Assembly: GCA_015039465.1 (NCBI GenBank)
Contig: MU130714.1
Span: 62,001-126,000 of the forward strand
From: Phlegmacium glaucopus
Lineage: Eukaryota > Basidiomycota > Agaricomycetes > Agaricales > Cortinariaceae
Direction: 5' to 3'
DNA: 64,000 nt
Of this stretch, positions 33,772-45,800 are shown one piece after another; the first letter of the stretch is position 1; every line of letters starts with the position of its first letter. Both the position numbers and the translations under genes were made by a program. Below the pieces are notes generated by a model that saw nothing but the letters and a program-made list of their open reading frames with translations, was not told the origin of the DNA and made no database searches.

Positions 33772-36700
33772 GGCTTGCTGATTTATGGATATAGTTTGTT
33801 GTTTTCGATTGCGTTTGATTTCATAGCCTAGGAACCACCATATTTCACCATGATCTGTGATTTCCCATCACCTACGAATTTCAGATTTGAATTTTTCAGC
33901 ATCAATTTTTCATTTTGAGGTTACTGCCATGTCGTCAGTCGCTACCACTAGAATGGTATGTTCCTCGCCTGATCGTCGATAGAAAACTGAATGATTAATA
34001 GCTGATTTCTTGAATCCCATCTCGTTTATGAAGATATTGCTCATTTCTTGGTACCACCCTCTACCCGCTTGTTTTAGACCGTATAGACCCTTCAACAAAC
34101 AGCACACTTTGCCCTCTTGCCCCGGTTTTAGGACTCCTCATGGAGGTTTCATATATATAGTTTTCTTTAGTGAAGCATTGAGGTAAGCGCTTTGACATCT
34201 ACATGTTTGATTTCCCAATCCTGAACTGCTGCATTTGTTAGGACAACTCGAACAGTAGGCATCTTTGCAGCAGCTGAAAATGTTTTGGTGTAATTTACAC
34301 CTTCAATTTGTTTGTGACCGCCGGCTACAATTCGAACTCGGTAACTCTGGATCTTCCCATCTGGGCCACATTTATGATGAAGTACCTCTCGGCAAGGTAT
34401 AGCGGTATGGCCTTTAGGTAAATCCTCAATTACCCATGTACCTAGCTTTTTGAGTTGACTGATTTCATAGTCAAGGGCTGCTTGCCACTCTTTGGCATCA
34501 GGACCATGAAGCGCTTCATCCATAGATGGTGGTTCATTTCCCATATTTCTAATTATTGTGAAATTGGGAGGTAAATCACTGAGTAAGTCCTCGTTATCCT
34601 CTGTGATGTAATTTCTGATGTTTTCTTCATTGTCTAGGTCTGTATAAGCTGCCATTGCTGCCAACGCTCCTTTGTTCATAGCCTTATAGGCTCCACGAGG
34701 TTTTTGTGGTCGCTGGCCTCGTCCATAGTCCAAATGTTCACTGGAATTGTCAACACTATTGGGTTGTGGCTCATATGATGTTTCAGTCATTTGTGGGAAT
34801 GGTACCAAATTTGAGGGTTCATTTTTGTCATTTGATTCATCTTGATCCATTTGTTGATGATTTATTTCAGCTTTGTTTTGTGGATCATCAACATCTTTTG
34901 GCTGATTGACGTTTACTGGAGCCTGGATGACCTTATCCCTCTCCCCCTCAGCCAGATAGTTCCTGGAAGTAATGGTGATATCTTGTTCAATGAGTATGTC
35001 TTTTCATTGAACACAACATTCCTCTCCACTGAGATTGAGTGCTTGCTAGGCCAATAGATATGATAACTTTGGATTCGGAATCATGTCCAACGAATCTGCC
35101 AAGATTTGCGCGAGCATCTAGCTTTCCGGCCTTTAGATCTTTGACGTAGGCAGTTGCTCCGAATTCTTGTAACCCATTTAGGTAAGGTTTCTTTTTGTGT
35201 ATCATTTTGTATGGTGTTTTACCATCAAGTGCACGAGCCGGTGTTCGGTTTTGGAGCCACATAGTGTGCTTCATTGCCTCTTCCCACAGGAATCTTGGCA
35301 AACCCGAGGCCAGTAGAAGAGCTCTAGCTCTTTCAGCTCTCGTTTGCATGCCACATTTGGATATGCCATTTTGAGGAGGTGAGTCATGAACAGTGAATTC
35401 ACAAACTGTTCCTTTCCTTTTACAATGACTAGTGAACTCATTTGACATAAATTCTCCCCCTCAATCGCAATGCATGACCTTTATTCAGTTTCCGGTTTGT
35501 GTTTCTATCAAGGCTTCATCTTCTCTGTATGAATTGAGGGTCTCACTTTTCTTTTGTTGAAAGTATAGAGCTGTTTCGTGAGTTGCATCATCGATCCTGG
35601 CAGCTACATAATGATTTCCGCTAAGGCTTCTAACTGTAGCTGGCCCCCAGAGGTCCCAGTGGACTCTTTCACCAAATTTTGTAGCCCTGGTAAGTGACTC
35701 TTTTGGGAAAGGTTGGTTTGCTGACTTCGCTTTCGCACAGGCTTCACAGAATTCTGGTTTAGATTTGTGATCAAGATCTATTCCGGCAATATGCCCCTTT
35801 GATATCGCATGTTTGATAGCTGAGTGGGAAATATGACCTAATTTTTGATGTGCTTCGCTGATGGACATCTTCACAGAAGCGGAATTGGCTTGATTTGGTT
35901 CTTTCACCCCTTCAGGTTTCCCAATCCTGTACAGCCCTTTGGAATGTGGAATGGTGGCTATGGTTTTTCCGGTAGGATTTTTAATTAAGCACATCCTTTT
36001 GGCAAATGTGACAGTATAGTCAGCTTTGTCAAGTTTCAAGACCGAAATTAGGGTGAAGGCCATATCATGTGCGTATATAGCATCATTGAGCATGAAATCA
36101 GTTTGTTTTGACCCATTTGGTAGCTCTATATGTAAATCCCCAGTTCCGAGTGCCTTCAAGGTTCGACCATCGGCTGTGGTTATATCCTCATTGATAGGGC
36201 AGTAATTTTGGAATTTGGAACAATCTGGGCAGTAAACGGTGCTTGCGCCGCTGTCAACACATCCACCTAGCCTCAATTTTGGGATTTTTAGGTCATTCGT
36301 GAGGGCTGTGTAGTTGGAGGTACAAGTGAACATGAATAGCTTGTCTTTTTCCTGGGTTGCTACCACTGCTGACTCATTCCTTTTAGGTTTCCTCTGTCAC
36401 GGTCCCTGTCCTTCTTTGCCACCACCCTTAGACCAGCAGTTTGGCTGAGTGTGGCCAGGTTTTCTGCAATTACTGCAGCACACATTGGGATCTGCATTTT
36501 GCAACCTTTCAGGTTTGTTTCCTGGCCTACGACGACCCTTTCCTGACATTTTTGAGTTGACTGTGAGAGCTGATTCAGCATATTTTGACCATTCATCTTT
36601 AATTACTTGATGTTGGGCTTCTTCAATAAAGAAAGCAATCAGGTTGTCGGCTTTCATTCGATTGGATGAAGTACCAAGAGCAGAATTTGTTTGTTTGGCT

Positions 36701-37277
36701 GCAGTGATAGTCTGGAGGGTTGGATGATATGATTCAGGTAAGGAAGTCATGATGATTGTGTTAAATCATGGCATTGTAGCATGAGTTGGAAGTGCTGTTT
36801 CAGCTCAGTAAGATGGATTTTTGGATCGTCATTTTCACTGAGTTTCATGCTGGCAATCTGATCTTCGGCATCCAGTAAGTACAAGGTACTTTTTGTTGTA
36901 GCATCCGCTTTGACCACATCCCACATCTCTTTTGCAGTCGTTAAGTCCTTTATTTTGGCTCCAAGATGTGTTGATGTTGTTGAAAGGATGATGTGCTGTG
37001 CAAGGTATTCTCATTTTTTGAATTCAACCATTCTAACCTCTTTTGTTTCAATCTGTTCTTCTGTAGCTTTTGTTTTGCCATCTTCCAAGACAGGTACTCT
37101 ATTAAGAAACATGTATGGCACAGGTGCGACTGCTTTTCCTTCCACGTGTTTCCAGAGTCCCTTTGAACCCATAGCCCTTTGAATCCTGGGTAGGTAGTCA
37201 GACCAATTGCTTCCATCATCGTGGATCTTAGGCACTGTGAGGCTTGAAGAGTCAGGAATGGAGTCATTGGTGGACAT
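33772..37277 (-). pseudogene. Copia gag-protease-integrase-RT part
   Basis: In minus-strand order: gag from 37277 (MSTNDSIPDS), with an in-frame TGA after EFKK near 37011; a zinc knuckle CSNCRKPGHTQPNC near 36470; protease GGCVDSGAST near 36260; integrase with HWDLWGPATV, ARIDDATHET and GGEFMSNEF; and RT with LKGLYGLKQAGRGWYQE and TDDMAV. The breaks are a TGA just after ALIETQTGN (35482-35484) and another after MHCD, a one-base frameshift after DVK near 34185, TGA for R in KPP-GVL, and TGA after AVTSK. Most fit CGA or TGG to TGA changes. The element is not functional. Confidence 0.85.
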
Positions 37278-37299
37278 AGCAGTGCCGGGGCCCATAACC

Positions 37300-37541
37300 T
37301 GTTGAATAGGTATTTGCAGCTAGAACTAGATAGAGTAAGATATCTAGGAAATATTAGTGAGGAATTTTTGTATGTAAAATGTACTACTCACTGTCTCAAC
37401 TTTGCATAAGAAGTTGAGACTCCTAACTAAAATGATGATACATATAAGGGAATGTGATTACATAATGCGTTCAGGAGACGAGACAAAAGAAGATAAGATG
37501 TATACTATGATAAGTGAGTTAAAACTCAGAATACTCCAACA
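37300..37541 (-). repeat. Copia 5' LTR
   Basis: Partner of 16837-17078, flanked outside by the GGTCA duplication and inside by the putative primer binding site. Confidence 0.9.
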
Positions 37542-37546
37542 GGTCA

Positions 37547-37612
37547 AAGAGGGGTTGGGCATGGTGGGAGAAGTCCTGAATAAACCGCTGATAGAAGTTG
37601 GTGAAGCCAAGA
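37547..37612 (-). pseudogene. Ty3/gypsy RT connection fragment on the far side of the copia insertion
   Basis: The minus strand reads FLGFTNFYQRFI then DFSHHAQPLFDLT. This joins in frame, across the single target copy GGTCA, to KGDVKWKWTSDEQSAF at about 16836. It is the typical gypsy RT connection region. The rest of the gypsy element upstream (RT core, protease, gag, 5' LTR) is missing. The fragment stops at about 37612, next to the Ngaro element. Confidence 0.75.
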
Positions 37613-37779
37613 AACAACTATACTTCCTTCTTATTTGTCTGTACTTTACTCTTCGTAAGTCGCTAGGGCCTGTCTAAGTAGTCCTGAGCATTCCTGAGAA
37701 TGAACTGGAATGCTCGTTTTGAAGTTGCTGTGATGTGGGCAAAAGCCGAAGGCTTTTCGATCCGCCAGGAATTCCTAAT

Positions 37780-38990
37780 CTATGAGAAAAACAGATGAGC
37801 TGAGATTCCCAACGTTTTAGGAGTGACGCGATGCATCAAGCGAATCTCAAATCCCACTAAGCTATAGGCGCGAAAGGACTTACTATGCTGCTGAACAGGT
37901 GGCATGGTTAACCGAACAAATCCTTCGTGGTTTGTCAGCGTTGCCTGCATGTATGGCACTAACACTTGGGCATGCTTCTGTAGATATATCAGGAAAGCAT
38001 CGCTTGCCCATCTACCCTTCGCCTTCATGACATCAAATGGGACTCCTCTCAGGAGATACTCGAGCGTGGACCCTATTCGTATGCCGTGACCCTGCAGCGG
38101 GTCTAAGCCTGCTCTCTTCGCAGCCTGCTGAACGACTTCGAGGAACTTTGCCTTCGTCAAAGGCTTATGACGTCCGTTGTCTAAGCGATAAGCAAAGAGC
38201 GGCCCCTGCCGAGGCGGACTGTTGATTACTAAATGATTGTCCAAAGCAGCCTGGGGATCGGTGTCCCCATTTTGGGCTGACCAGGACACGTCCTCTCCAT
38301 TGGGCTGCGTCTTGGTGCAAGGGAGATGAAACACGACCAAGACCAGCAAGTGCCGGTCCGTCTCTGTCCTCATGTCTGAAGGTTTTACGTGCAGCTCTGG
38401 GTCAAAGGCCTTGAGGGTCTTGACTGTGAATTCTCCCAGACGCACAGCTGCGAAGAAGGTCATTGTCAGGCAAGCAAAGGCTGCCGCGTGCAACGGAAAG
38501 TCCAAGTTGAGCTGAGCCCTTAGATCGGACATGTATTTTAACGTGAACGGCTTTCTCTTTGTTTTCTTGGAGGCGAGTGGTGCTGCTTTGTCTGCTGCTT
38601 TCAGCAACGCTTCAATCTCCCCGTCGTTCATCTCCCATCTAAGCCCATGAAGGATGTGCCAAGCCCTGATCCCAAATACGTAGTTGTAAATCGTAGATCC
38701 TGCATACATGCCTGCTATTGTGGCAATGAATGAAGCAATAAGAACAGGGCTGCTTGGGCCCGTTGGTCCTCTGCGATCATTTTCTGGTCGCAGAACACAT
38801 GAAAGACCAGGAGACCTGATCCGTAAGACTCCCTCGTCCCTTCCTCCCAAGCGCCTGCTATGACCCCAGTTATCTCTGCTAAGTCCTCTACTGTGAGGTT
38901 GGTGGGAAGCCCATTGCCGTCCAACGTGTTGCGAGCTGTCGTCGGAACCCATAGCCTGAGACGATCTCTTGCGAAAACATGAGGTCAAAG
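37780..38990 (-). pseudogene. Ngaro tyrosine recombinase, one frameshift
   Basis: It mediates integration of the circular cDNA in this class. The catalytic set is visible on the minus strand: Arg in FFAAVRLGEFT (near 38440), His-x-x-Arg as GHGIRIGSTLEYLL (near 38070), Trp in KGRWASDAF and the Tyr nucleophile in IYLQKHAQVLVPY. The N-terminal SAM-like part (LTVEDLAEITGVIAGAWE, GLLVFHVFCDQKMIAEDQ) is in another frame, so a frameshift near 38745 separates it from VLIASFIATIAGMYAGS. Apart from that single break the core is intact. Confidence 0.8.
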
Positions 38991-39066
38991 AACAGATGGC
39001 AGTGGCTTTAAACCCTCCGCGTATGGGGCTGGCTTTGGAGGTCTTACTGGACCTATAACCCACGTA

Positions 39067-41378
39067 TCAACGCGAGGCACACGCATAGTCTGAGAACTCT
39101 CGATCTTGTGCTGCTTGGCTGCTCTCAAAAGACTGTCGCTGGGAGATAACTCTGACTGGTTTCTGGACTGGATTAGGTGCTTTTCCTTCGTAAGCAAGAC
39201 GCTGCTCAGCTGGGCTGAGAGGTGCATTGTAGACTGCGATGAAGGGTGTGAGCCCTTTGGGGATAACAATCTCGGGAAGGACATAGCTAGCGGGCCCGTA
39301 TTCACCTCGTGAGACGCTGTCTGCTGGGTTCCTCTTGCTAGCAACGTAGCGAGTGTGGAATGTAAGGTTAGCTTCTCTCAAAATTGAGTGAATTTCTCTG
39401 AAGACGAGGTTGGTCGCAATGTTCCTACTTCGCCCTTTCCACCAACCCTCGACAATGCCTTTGTTGTCCCCATACACTTTGAAATGGACATTTGCCTCTG
39501 AGCTAATGTCGCAGATAGTGAGGACGAGAAAGAGGAACCCAACCACTTCTGCCCAGCCGATATCTCTCCCGTCTGCCTTCCGCCCAGGTAAGAGCCTCCA
39601 AGCTTGCCATTGGTCTCCGATTGTGATGCCAATGCCAACTTCTGAGCTAGCATCTGAGTAAGCTGCGAGGTCTTTGATGGGAGTGGGACCCGGTATGGGA
39701 CGCGAGAGGTGATGAGTTTCGAAGAGGGCCCTCCACCAGAGAAGATCGCCTTGCGATTGTCGAGGGGGGGTACGTGGCATGAAAGGACTGTCGTTACACA
39801 GTCCCATGAAGGTCTCCAAGCTGGCCAGATATGCTCTTCCTTCAGGAATAACGAGCGTAGCATGGAGTAACTTTCCGTAAAGTTTTTGCGTCTCATCCAG
39901 CAAGTGTCTGGGAGAATCGCTCGATAGCCAGTCCTGTACGGCTTGGTGATATTTGAGCCTCTTGAGGTCTGAAATACTAACTGTTCGAGACTCCAAGTTC
40001 CAAAGAAAGCCGATGAATGGCACTTCGACTTGGAACTGGATGTCTTTTTCCTTCTCCCAGGGAATACCGAGTTCATTAGATATAGCATCGATATCGTCCA
40101 TGCAATACGTGTAAGGAAGATCCAAACTAGATCTAAAAATGAAGTATTAAGCGCTGATGGCTTGCTACGACTCTTCGATGCTACTTACCGATGCGAGCGA
40201 TTTGAGAGATCTTGCAAGACCACCGAGACATCCTCGTCGAATTCTTCCGGTTTGTCATTCGGCATGGTTTTTCCTTTGAACCACAATCTACCTCGATCCT
40301 GATGCTGACCCCCATTACCATCAATTTCCTCAGCCCACTGCCTACGCTGGAGGTTATAGGCCTGAAGGGACGCTCTGAGAATACGAAAGAATACATGGTC
40401 GTCGACCCATTTGGAGAGTGGGCCGACACCTTCAGCGCACATGACTTGTGCTCCCGCATCTGCGATCCTACCATAGGTGCCCAAGCCTGAAGCAAGTCCG
40501 AAACAATCACATGTGTCGATTCCAAATATGTCGTTACCTTGAAGTCGAATCGCAATGCCTGGCCATTGTGATGGAAGGAGAGGGACTGTGCGGTAAGCTT
40601 CTTTAACGTCTCTGACTGCTGCTTGAGATCCGGGAGGCAGAGGAAAAATGAGAAGAGAAACGACGTTAAATGTACCCCACGTGGATGGGAAACGATCAGA
40701 ATCGATGGCACTATTAATCGAGGTGATGCCTGACTGTGTGGGGTTATGGGGGTGTGACAAATTCTGTAGTAAACAGAATTTCCCTGGTTTCCCTGGTTTT
40801 GGGAGGAGACTAAGTGGGGATGTCTGAAACGGGCCGAGCAATTGCTCTGCTTCAAATTGTGAAACTGGGCCCAGATATCTGCCCCTCTTGAATTCAATAT
40901 CGATAATTTCATCAAACTTATCACTGAGCTCTGCGATGGAAGGTTTATTGAGTGGAACATAAGTCCTTGTGATCCTCGGTATCCCTGCATCGAAGCCATG
41001 CTTGATTCCATACAGAATGTTATGATATTTATCAGCAATCCCTGATTTTTCCAACAACCTTTCCCAAGCCTCATGCTTGTACGGAGACCCTGAATTAAGC
41101 TTTTTGTGCTCGAGAGCACTTCTGAGCTCCGTGAGATGCTTTTCCGCATCCTGAGCACTCGTGTTTGGAATCGTGCGTAGTGATGGAACATCCGTTTGGC
41201 GTCTGCCAGTCGGAGCAGAGGATGGTTCCGGCTGGGTTGACGAGTCGACCCTTGTCCTCCTTTCTGCAGTGTGCTGGAGAGCCATCCCACAGGGTTTGGA
41301 CCGCACAGGCCCAGACGTTGTGTCAATGACGACCGAGGCAGATGGTGCAGGCGGACAAGGTCGCCGAAGAGCCTGCAC
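39067..41378 (-). CDS. Ngaro reverse transcriptase-RNase H
   Basis: The first exon (41378-40188) has FKRGRYLGPVSQFEAEQL, LLPKPGKPGKFCLLQNLS, AVRDVKEAYRTVPLLPSQ and the RT active-site region KWVDDHVFFRI. A 57-bp intron (GTAAGT...TTTTTAG, about 40187-40131) leads to DLPYTYCMDDIDAISNE, VPFIGFLWNLESRTVSIS and the RNase H part (AAYSDASSEVGIGITIGD, KVYGDNKGIVEGWW, RYVASKRNPADSVSRGEY), ending at 39067. No nonsense codon was seen. The stop lies next to the recombinase frame, and the relation between the two (fusion, frameshift or separate gene) is not clear. Confidence 0.8.
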
Positions 41379-42147
41379 CTGAGTGAAAAGACTGAGTGGA
41401 CTTCGAAAAGCGCCTTCTCTTCAAGTCCTGGGCTACTACCCTGACCGGCGATTTTTGCCTAGGTTCATGAGCCCTCCTAACGGGTCTGTAACTCGCACTC
41501 GGATCTGACGTCGGCGAGACAGACCTACCCCTTTTGTACCTTCCTCGGTGGTTTGGACTAGCCATAGACGCTCTGGAGAGCTGCTCCTCTAGCCTAGTGT
41601 GACGTGAAAAAAGATGATCGAGTGCGATAATTAAGTACAAAGAATAAGTAATAAAATTTTGGGACGAAGCAGAGCCGAAAATTGAAAACCAAGAGATCCG
41701 AAATTACTTTTTTTTTTTTTTTTCTTTTTTTTTATCACGAAAGATAGAGCAGACAGGCCAAAAGGGAGAGAGAAATACAATAAAGTAGAACAGGGTGGTT
41801 ACAACGTAAATATAAGACATGATGCAAATTTTTTGATGAAGCCAGAGGCGGTAGAAGCGGGCGAATATAAATATCTGAGGCCGTGATGCAACAGAGGCAG
41901 TCCCAAAGAGGGGTATAAGTTATGATGCAATGAAGCGGAAGATGATGCAGCGAGTTGTCAAGGACGAGACGAAGGGAGAGACAGCGAGAGAAATTTATTA
42001 GTACTTATGAAACAAATTCTTAATGACTAAAGAAACTCACCGTAGAACTCCCTCAGTCTGCCTCGCGATAAGCAGACGACTGTGTATCGCATCTATTCTT
42101 ATATCGTTAATGACGCTGATATCAAACGCCTCTTCTTCAGAGCCGCC
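41323..42147 (-). pseudogene. Ngaro gag, 3' part beyond the transposon insertion
   Basis: After the inserted transposon the minus strand continues SEEEAFDISVINDIRIDA and HSRLLIARQTEGVLR. An intron of about 440 bp with an A/T run follows (about 42036-41600). Then come the basic MASPNHRGRYKRGRSVSP and ACTICLGRHPHD, a CxxC-type nucleic-acid-binding end. It overlaps the start of the RT frame. Confidence 0.65.
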
Positions 42148-42173
42148 GAGGTCTTTACGGTCCCCCACCCTTT

Positions 42174-42600
42174 CCAATTGGAATTCCTTGGAATCCTCTG
42201 GAATTCCTTGGAATCCTCTGGAATTCCTTGGAATTCCTTAGGATTCCTTGGAATTTCTTGGATTCCTCGGAATTCCTCGGAATTCCAATTGGAAGAATTT
42301 AGTACTGTGTCTCACTGTAAAGTCATGTATTCTCGGAATTTCTTTCCAATCCCATTCCAATTCCATTCCAACAAATTCCAAGCTTTCCAGTAGAAATCCA
42401 GTTTCCAATTGGAATCCTTGGAATTCCAATGAAACTTTCCAATTGGAATTCCTTGGAATTCCTAGGAATTCCAAGGAGTCCAATTATTCCAATTGGATTC
42501 CTGGAATTCCAGAGCATTCCAATCATTCCAATTGGAATTATTGGACTTTCCGTGAATTCCAACAATTTGGAATCCATGGAAAAGTCCAATAATTCCGATT
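42174..42600. repeat. Left subterminal GGAATTCC array of element 1
   Basis: Tandem, largely self-complementary words (TTGGAATTCC, CCAATTGG) start directly inside the CCCCCACCC terminus. Confidence 0.9.
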
Positions 42601-42633
42601 GGAATAATTGGAATGTTGACTGGAAAGCTCAAC

Positions 42634-42716
42634 AAAAATTCAGTCCCCTGGAATCGAACGCAGAGCCTTACAGACATAGCTTACATAAGAATGCTGCGCA
42701 GAACCGTTACACCACA
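42634..42716 (-). ncRNA. tRNA-like pol III unit of element 1, pointing outward
   Basis: Minus strand: an A-box-like TGGTGTAACGGTTC (about 42701-42715), a B box CGTTCGATTCC (42650-42660) and a TTTTT run (42634-42638), 11 bases after the B box. It lies between the left array and the transposase ATG (about 135 bp away) and is directed away from the gene. Stem pairing is poor by eye, so it is a tRNA-derived promoter unit rather than a functional tRNA. Confidence 0.5.
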
Positions 42717-42850
42717 AAGGCTTTATTTACCGTAGATATAATAGTCAGTATAATATGTAATATTTGTGGCTGTGCTTGGCATCTCGGCATCTCAACTTTA
42801 GCACGCATTCGTCTAACCCTCTGCCCTCACCACATCCTACCACAACCACC

Positions 42851-45800
42851 ATGCCCAACACTCGTACCCAAAGTTCAAGCAACCGCAGCGGCTTCATCCG
42901 CGACAAACCACCCTCGAGACCCAATACCAGAAAACGTGGCGACAGTGGCCCAACCGTTCCCAACAAGAAACCCAAGATGGACGACGATGGGAACGAGTCA
43001 GAGGAAGAGCCGGCAGCAGGTAAAACACGCACTAAGGGCAAAGGACGGCGTCAAAAGACCAGGTAAGTGCTGCTCACTGTCTGTTCAAAACATACTAACA
43101 TGGCTTTGTATTCGAATAGGAAAACCTCAGCCCAAAAGGCTGCCGAAGATGCAGCAGCATCAACAGCGCGAACAACGCTTCCCAGGTGAGTAAAACCCAC
43201 AAAAAATATATTAGTGGCTAACAACGTATACTACAGGACCGAACGTATGCTTGAGAGCAGCGGCATTGCCGTTGCCCCTCCTCGTCGCTCTGTTTCCACT
43301 GGGGGTGCGCACGGACCACCCCTTTCTACCCACGAACACCTTTCTGCCCACGGACCACCCCCTTCCACCCAGCCAACAACTCGTCGTCGAGCAAGCAACC
43401 GAGAGGTTGCTTGTGACAGTGACGATGACTCTACCAACAACAACAACCACGACAATAGTGGTAACGAAAACGACAACAATAGTATAAACAACCGCAGTAA
43501 TGACGGTGAACACAGCAGTAACGACAGCAACGACTACGGTAACGACTACAGTAACGACTACGACAACGACAGCAAACATAACAAGCGCAGCAAGCGCAGC
43601 AACAATAACACAAACAGCTACGACGAGGACGGCAGCAACAGCAAACGCAGCAGTAACGAGAACCCACGCAACAACGACCACGACATACCCAACGACCACG
43701 TCATACACAACAACAACAACGACATACACAACAACAACCACGACGTACGCAACAGCACCAACAGCACACCCAACAACGACGCACGCAACAGCAACAACAC
43801 ACGCAACAACGACAACGACGCACGCAATAACGACGAGGCACACAACAGCAACGACACACGCAACAACGACAACGACACACGCAACAACGACAATGACGCA
43901 CGCAATAACGACAACAACGCACGCAATAACGACAACAACGCACGCAATAACGACGACAACGCACGCAACAACGACGACGCACGCAACAGCAACAACGCAT
44001 GCAACAGCAACAACGACGCACGCAATACCAACAACAACAACAACAACGCACGCAATATCGACAACGCACGCAACAACAACAACGGTGAATGCAGTGGTGA
44101 CACTGCTAGTAGCCTCTCTTACAAAGGTATGTGGGGCTGAGGCCCTGGTAGTATTATCCACCTACTTTAAGTGTATATTTTCATGTAATATTAGAAGTTT
44201 TAATGGATGACCCAATTACACCACCTCGTCCCTATGGATCCTCTCGTACCACAGGAGGACTTTTTCGTGGAAATGCCTATGGAAATGCCCCAAGTCATGC
44301 TGACTTTGAGGATGTCAACATAGATTACCTTGGCCCTGTTAAGCCAGCAGTCCTTCAGGCCAAGGTTTACCTCTATGTTTCTCCACTTAATCCAGCTGAT
44401 GTTGACTTGGCTATAACTAAGCCTATGTCAACTGTAACAGTCAAAGCTGAGAAGAGCTTGGGGCCTGTTCTTGAGGAAATATCCACAAAGTGGTCTCCTA
44501 TTAAACGTAAGTTAAACCCTCTAATTATTATTATTATTATTATTAAAATATTCATAGGAGACCGGGTGTTTGTTAGAGTCCAAGATGTATGGGATGTGAA
44601 AGGCCGTTATGAACAAGCAGTAAAACAAAATGAAAGTCTTGACTGGATGATTGAGAATGGTCAAAAGATAAGCCGACTGTTAATCGTAAGCCAATTCCCT
44701 TCTATATTAATTTCACTGTTGAATATTAGCATAGAGTTCTTTTGGAAACTCTCTTCAATCCTATGTTCCAGAATCTCCTGCTCCTTCCAATTCTGTTCCT
44801 GGATCTCTTCTTGCTCCTTCCATTCCTGGCTTTGCTTCAGTTCCTACTTCAGTTCCCGCTTCACGTTCTGAAACTCCTGACCCCTCTGGCGGCTCTTTCC
44901 TCACTACCCACCAACTTGAGATGGCTAATATCTTGAAAATTGACCTTGATCTTGCCAAAAAATCAGACAATTCCTTGCGAATGAGCTGGAAACGATACAA
45001 GGCTATAAACATTGCTCTTATGAAACGTACAAAAGTCAAGTGGCCTGGGAAGACCCCACAGTCCACTGAGATTGCTGAGATCTTGATTAGCAAATCATCT
45101 TGGTATAAGCCTGTCCAACCTAACTTCAAAAAGGTTGGTCGTTATCCTCAGATGGTAGACTGGTTGGAAAGGGATACAGATGATGAAGATCCTAGTGATT
45201 TAGAGGTCTGGGGAGTGGATAAGGGTCGTTATCTTCACTCAGATCTTACTCTCTGGCTGAGTAATAGTGGGACATTAGTTCCAAACGAAGTCACTCCTTC
45301 TCCTCCTCATAAGTCTGTGACCAGATCATTGCAAAAGGGGAAGCAGAGGATGATAGATGTTGATGTGGGCAATAAGGATAGAGGTGAAGGTGGAAGTGGT
45401 TCTAATAAGAAATCACACAAAAAAGGCAGTTCCATTCAGAAGTAAGTTTTAGTAGATATTCCTGCCTCATTTTGAAAGTCAATGTAATATAGTCTCCTGT
45501 TTTATGCCACCTTCCTGCTGTCCTTCAGTCAACTGTCAATATTTTCCTGGATTTTTATTCTAGCTGCCTTTATTCCCATGGTCTCTGGATCACCAACTAG
45601 TCAACAATTCCCTGATATTACCTTCCAAACATTTAATACCTTCATTACTGCCAACTTTGACCCCCATGTCTCATTATCAACTGTTCTTCTGGTTTTATTT
45701 ACCCTGACTGAAAATTCTGATCTACTCAACCTCCATTCTCGGCAACAGCATGCTTTGCATGATTCAGAACGAGCCACCAAAGTTACAGGATGGATTAAAG

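Larger units (their letters stand above)
16837..37541 (-). mobile_element. Ty1/copia retrotransposon, split by a 15.76-kb KDZ element
   Basis: LTRs of 242 bp lie at 16837-17078 and 37300-37541 (TGTTGAATAGG to ACTCCAACA), flanked by GGTCA at 16832-36 and 37542-46. Next to the 5' LTR (minus-strand reading) lies AGGTTATGGGCCC. This resembles the anticodon arm of initiator tRNA-Met and so a half-tRNA primer binding site. A purine tract (CTCGAGGGGGAG) adjoins the other LTR. Removing the KDZ insertion leaves about 4.9 kb, a normal copia length. The host target is the gypsy pol. Confidence 0.9.

Noticed and set aside
43211..44161. Long minus-strand frame rich in Val/Ala/Cys that looks like a membrane protein
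   Set aside because: It is the complement of the ACAACGAC trinucleotide-rich region. The plus strand connects to conserved transposase exons, so the minus frame is a shadow.
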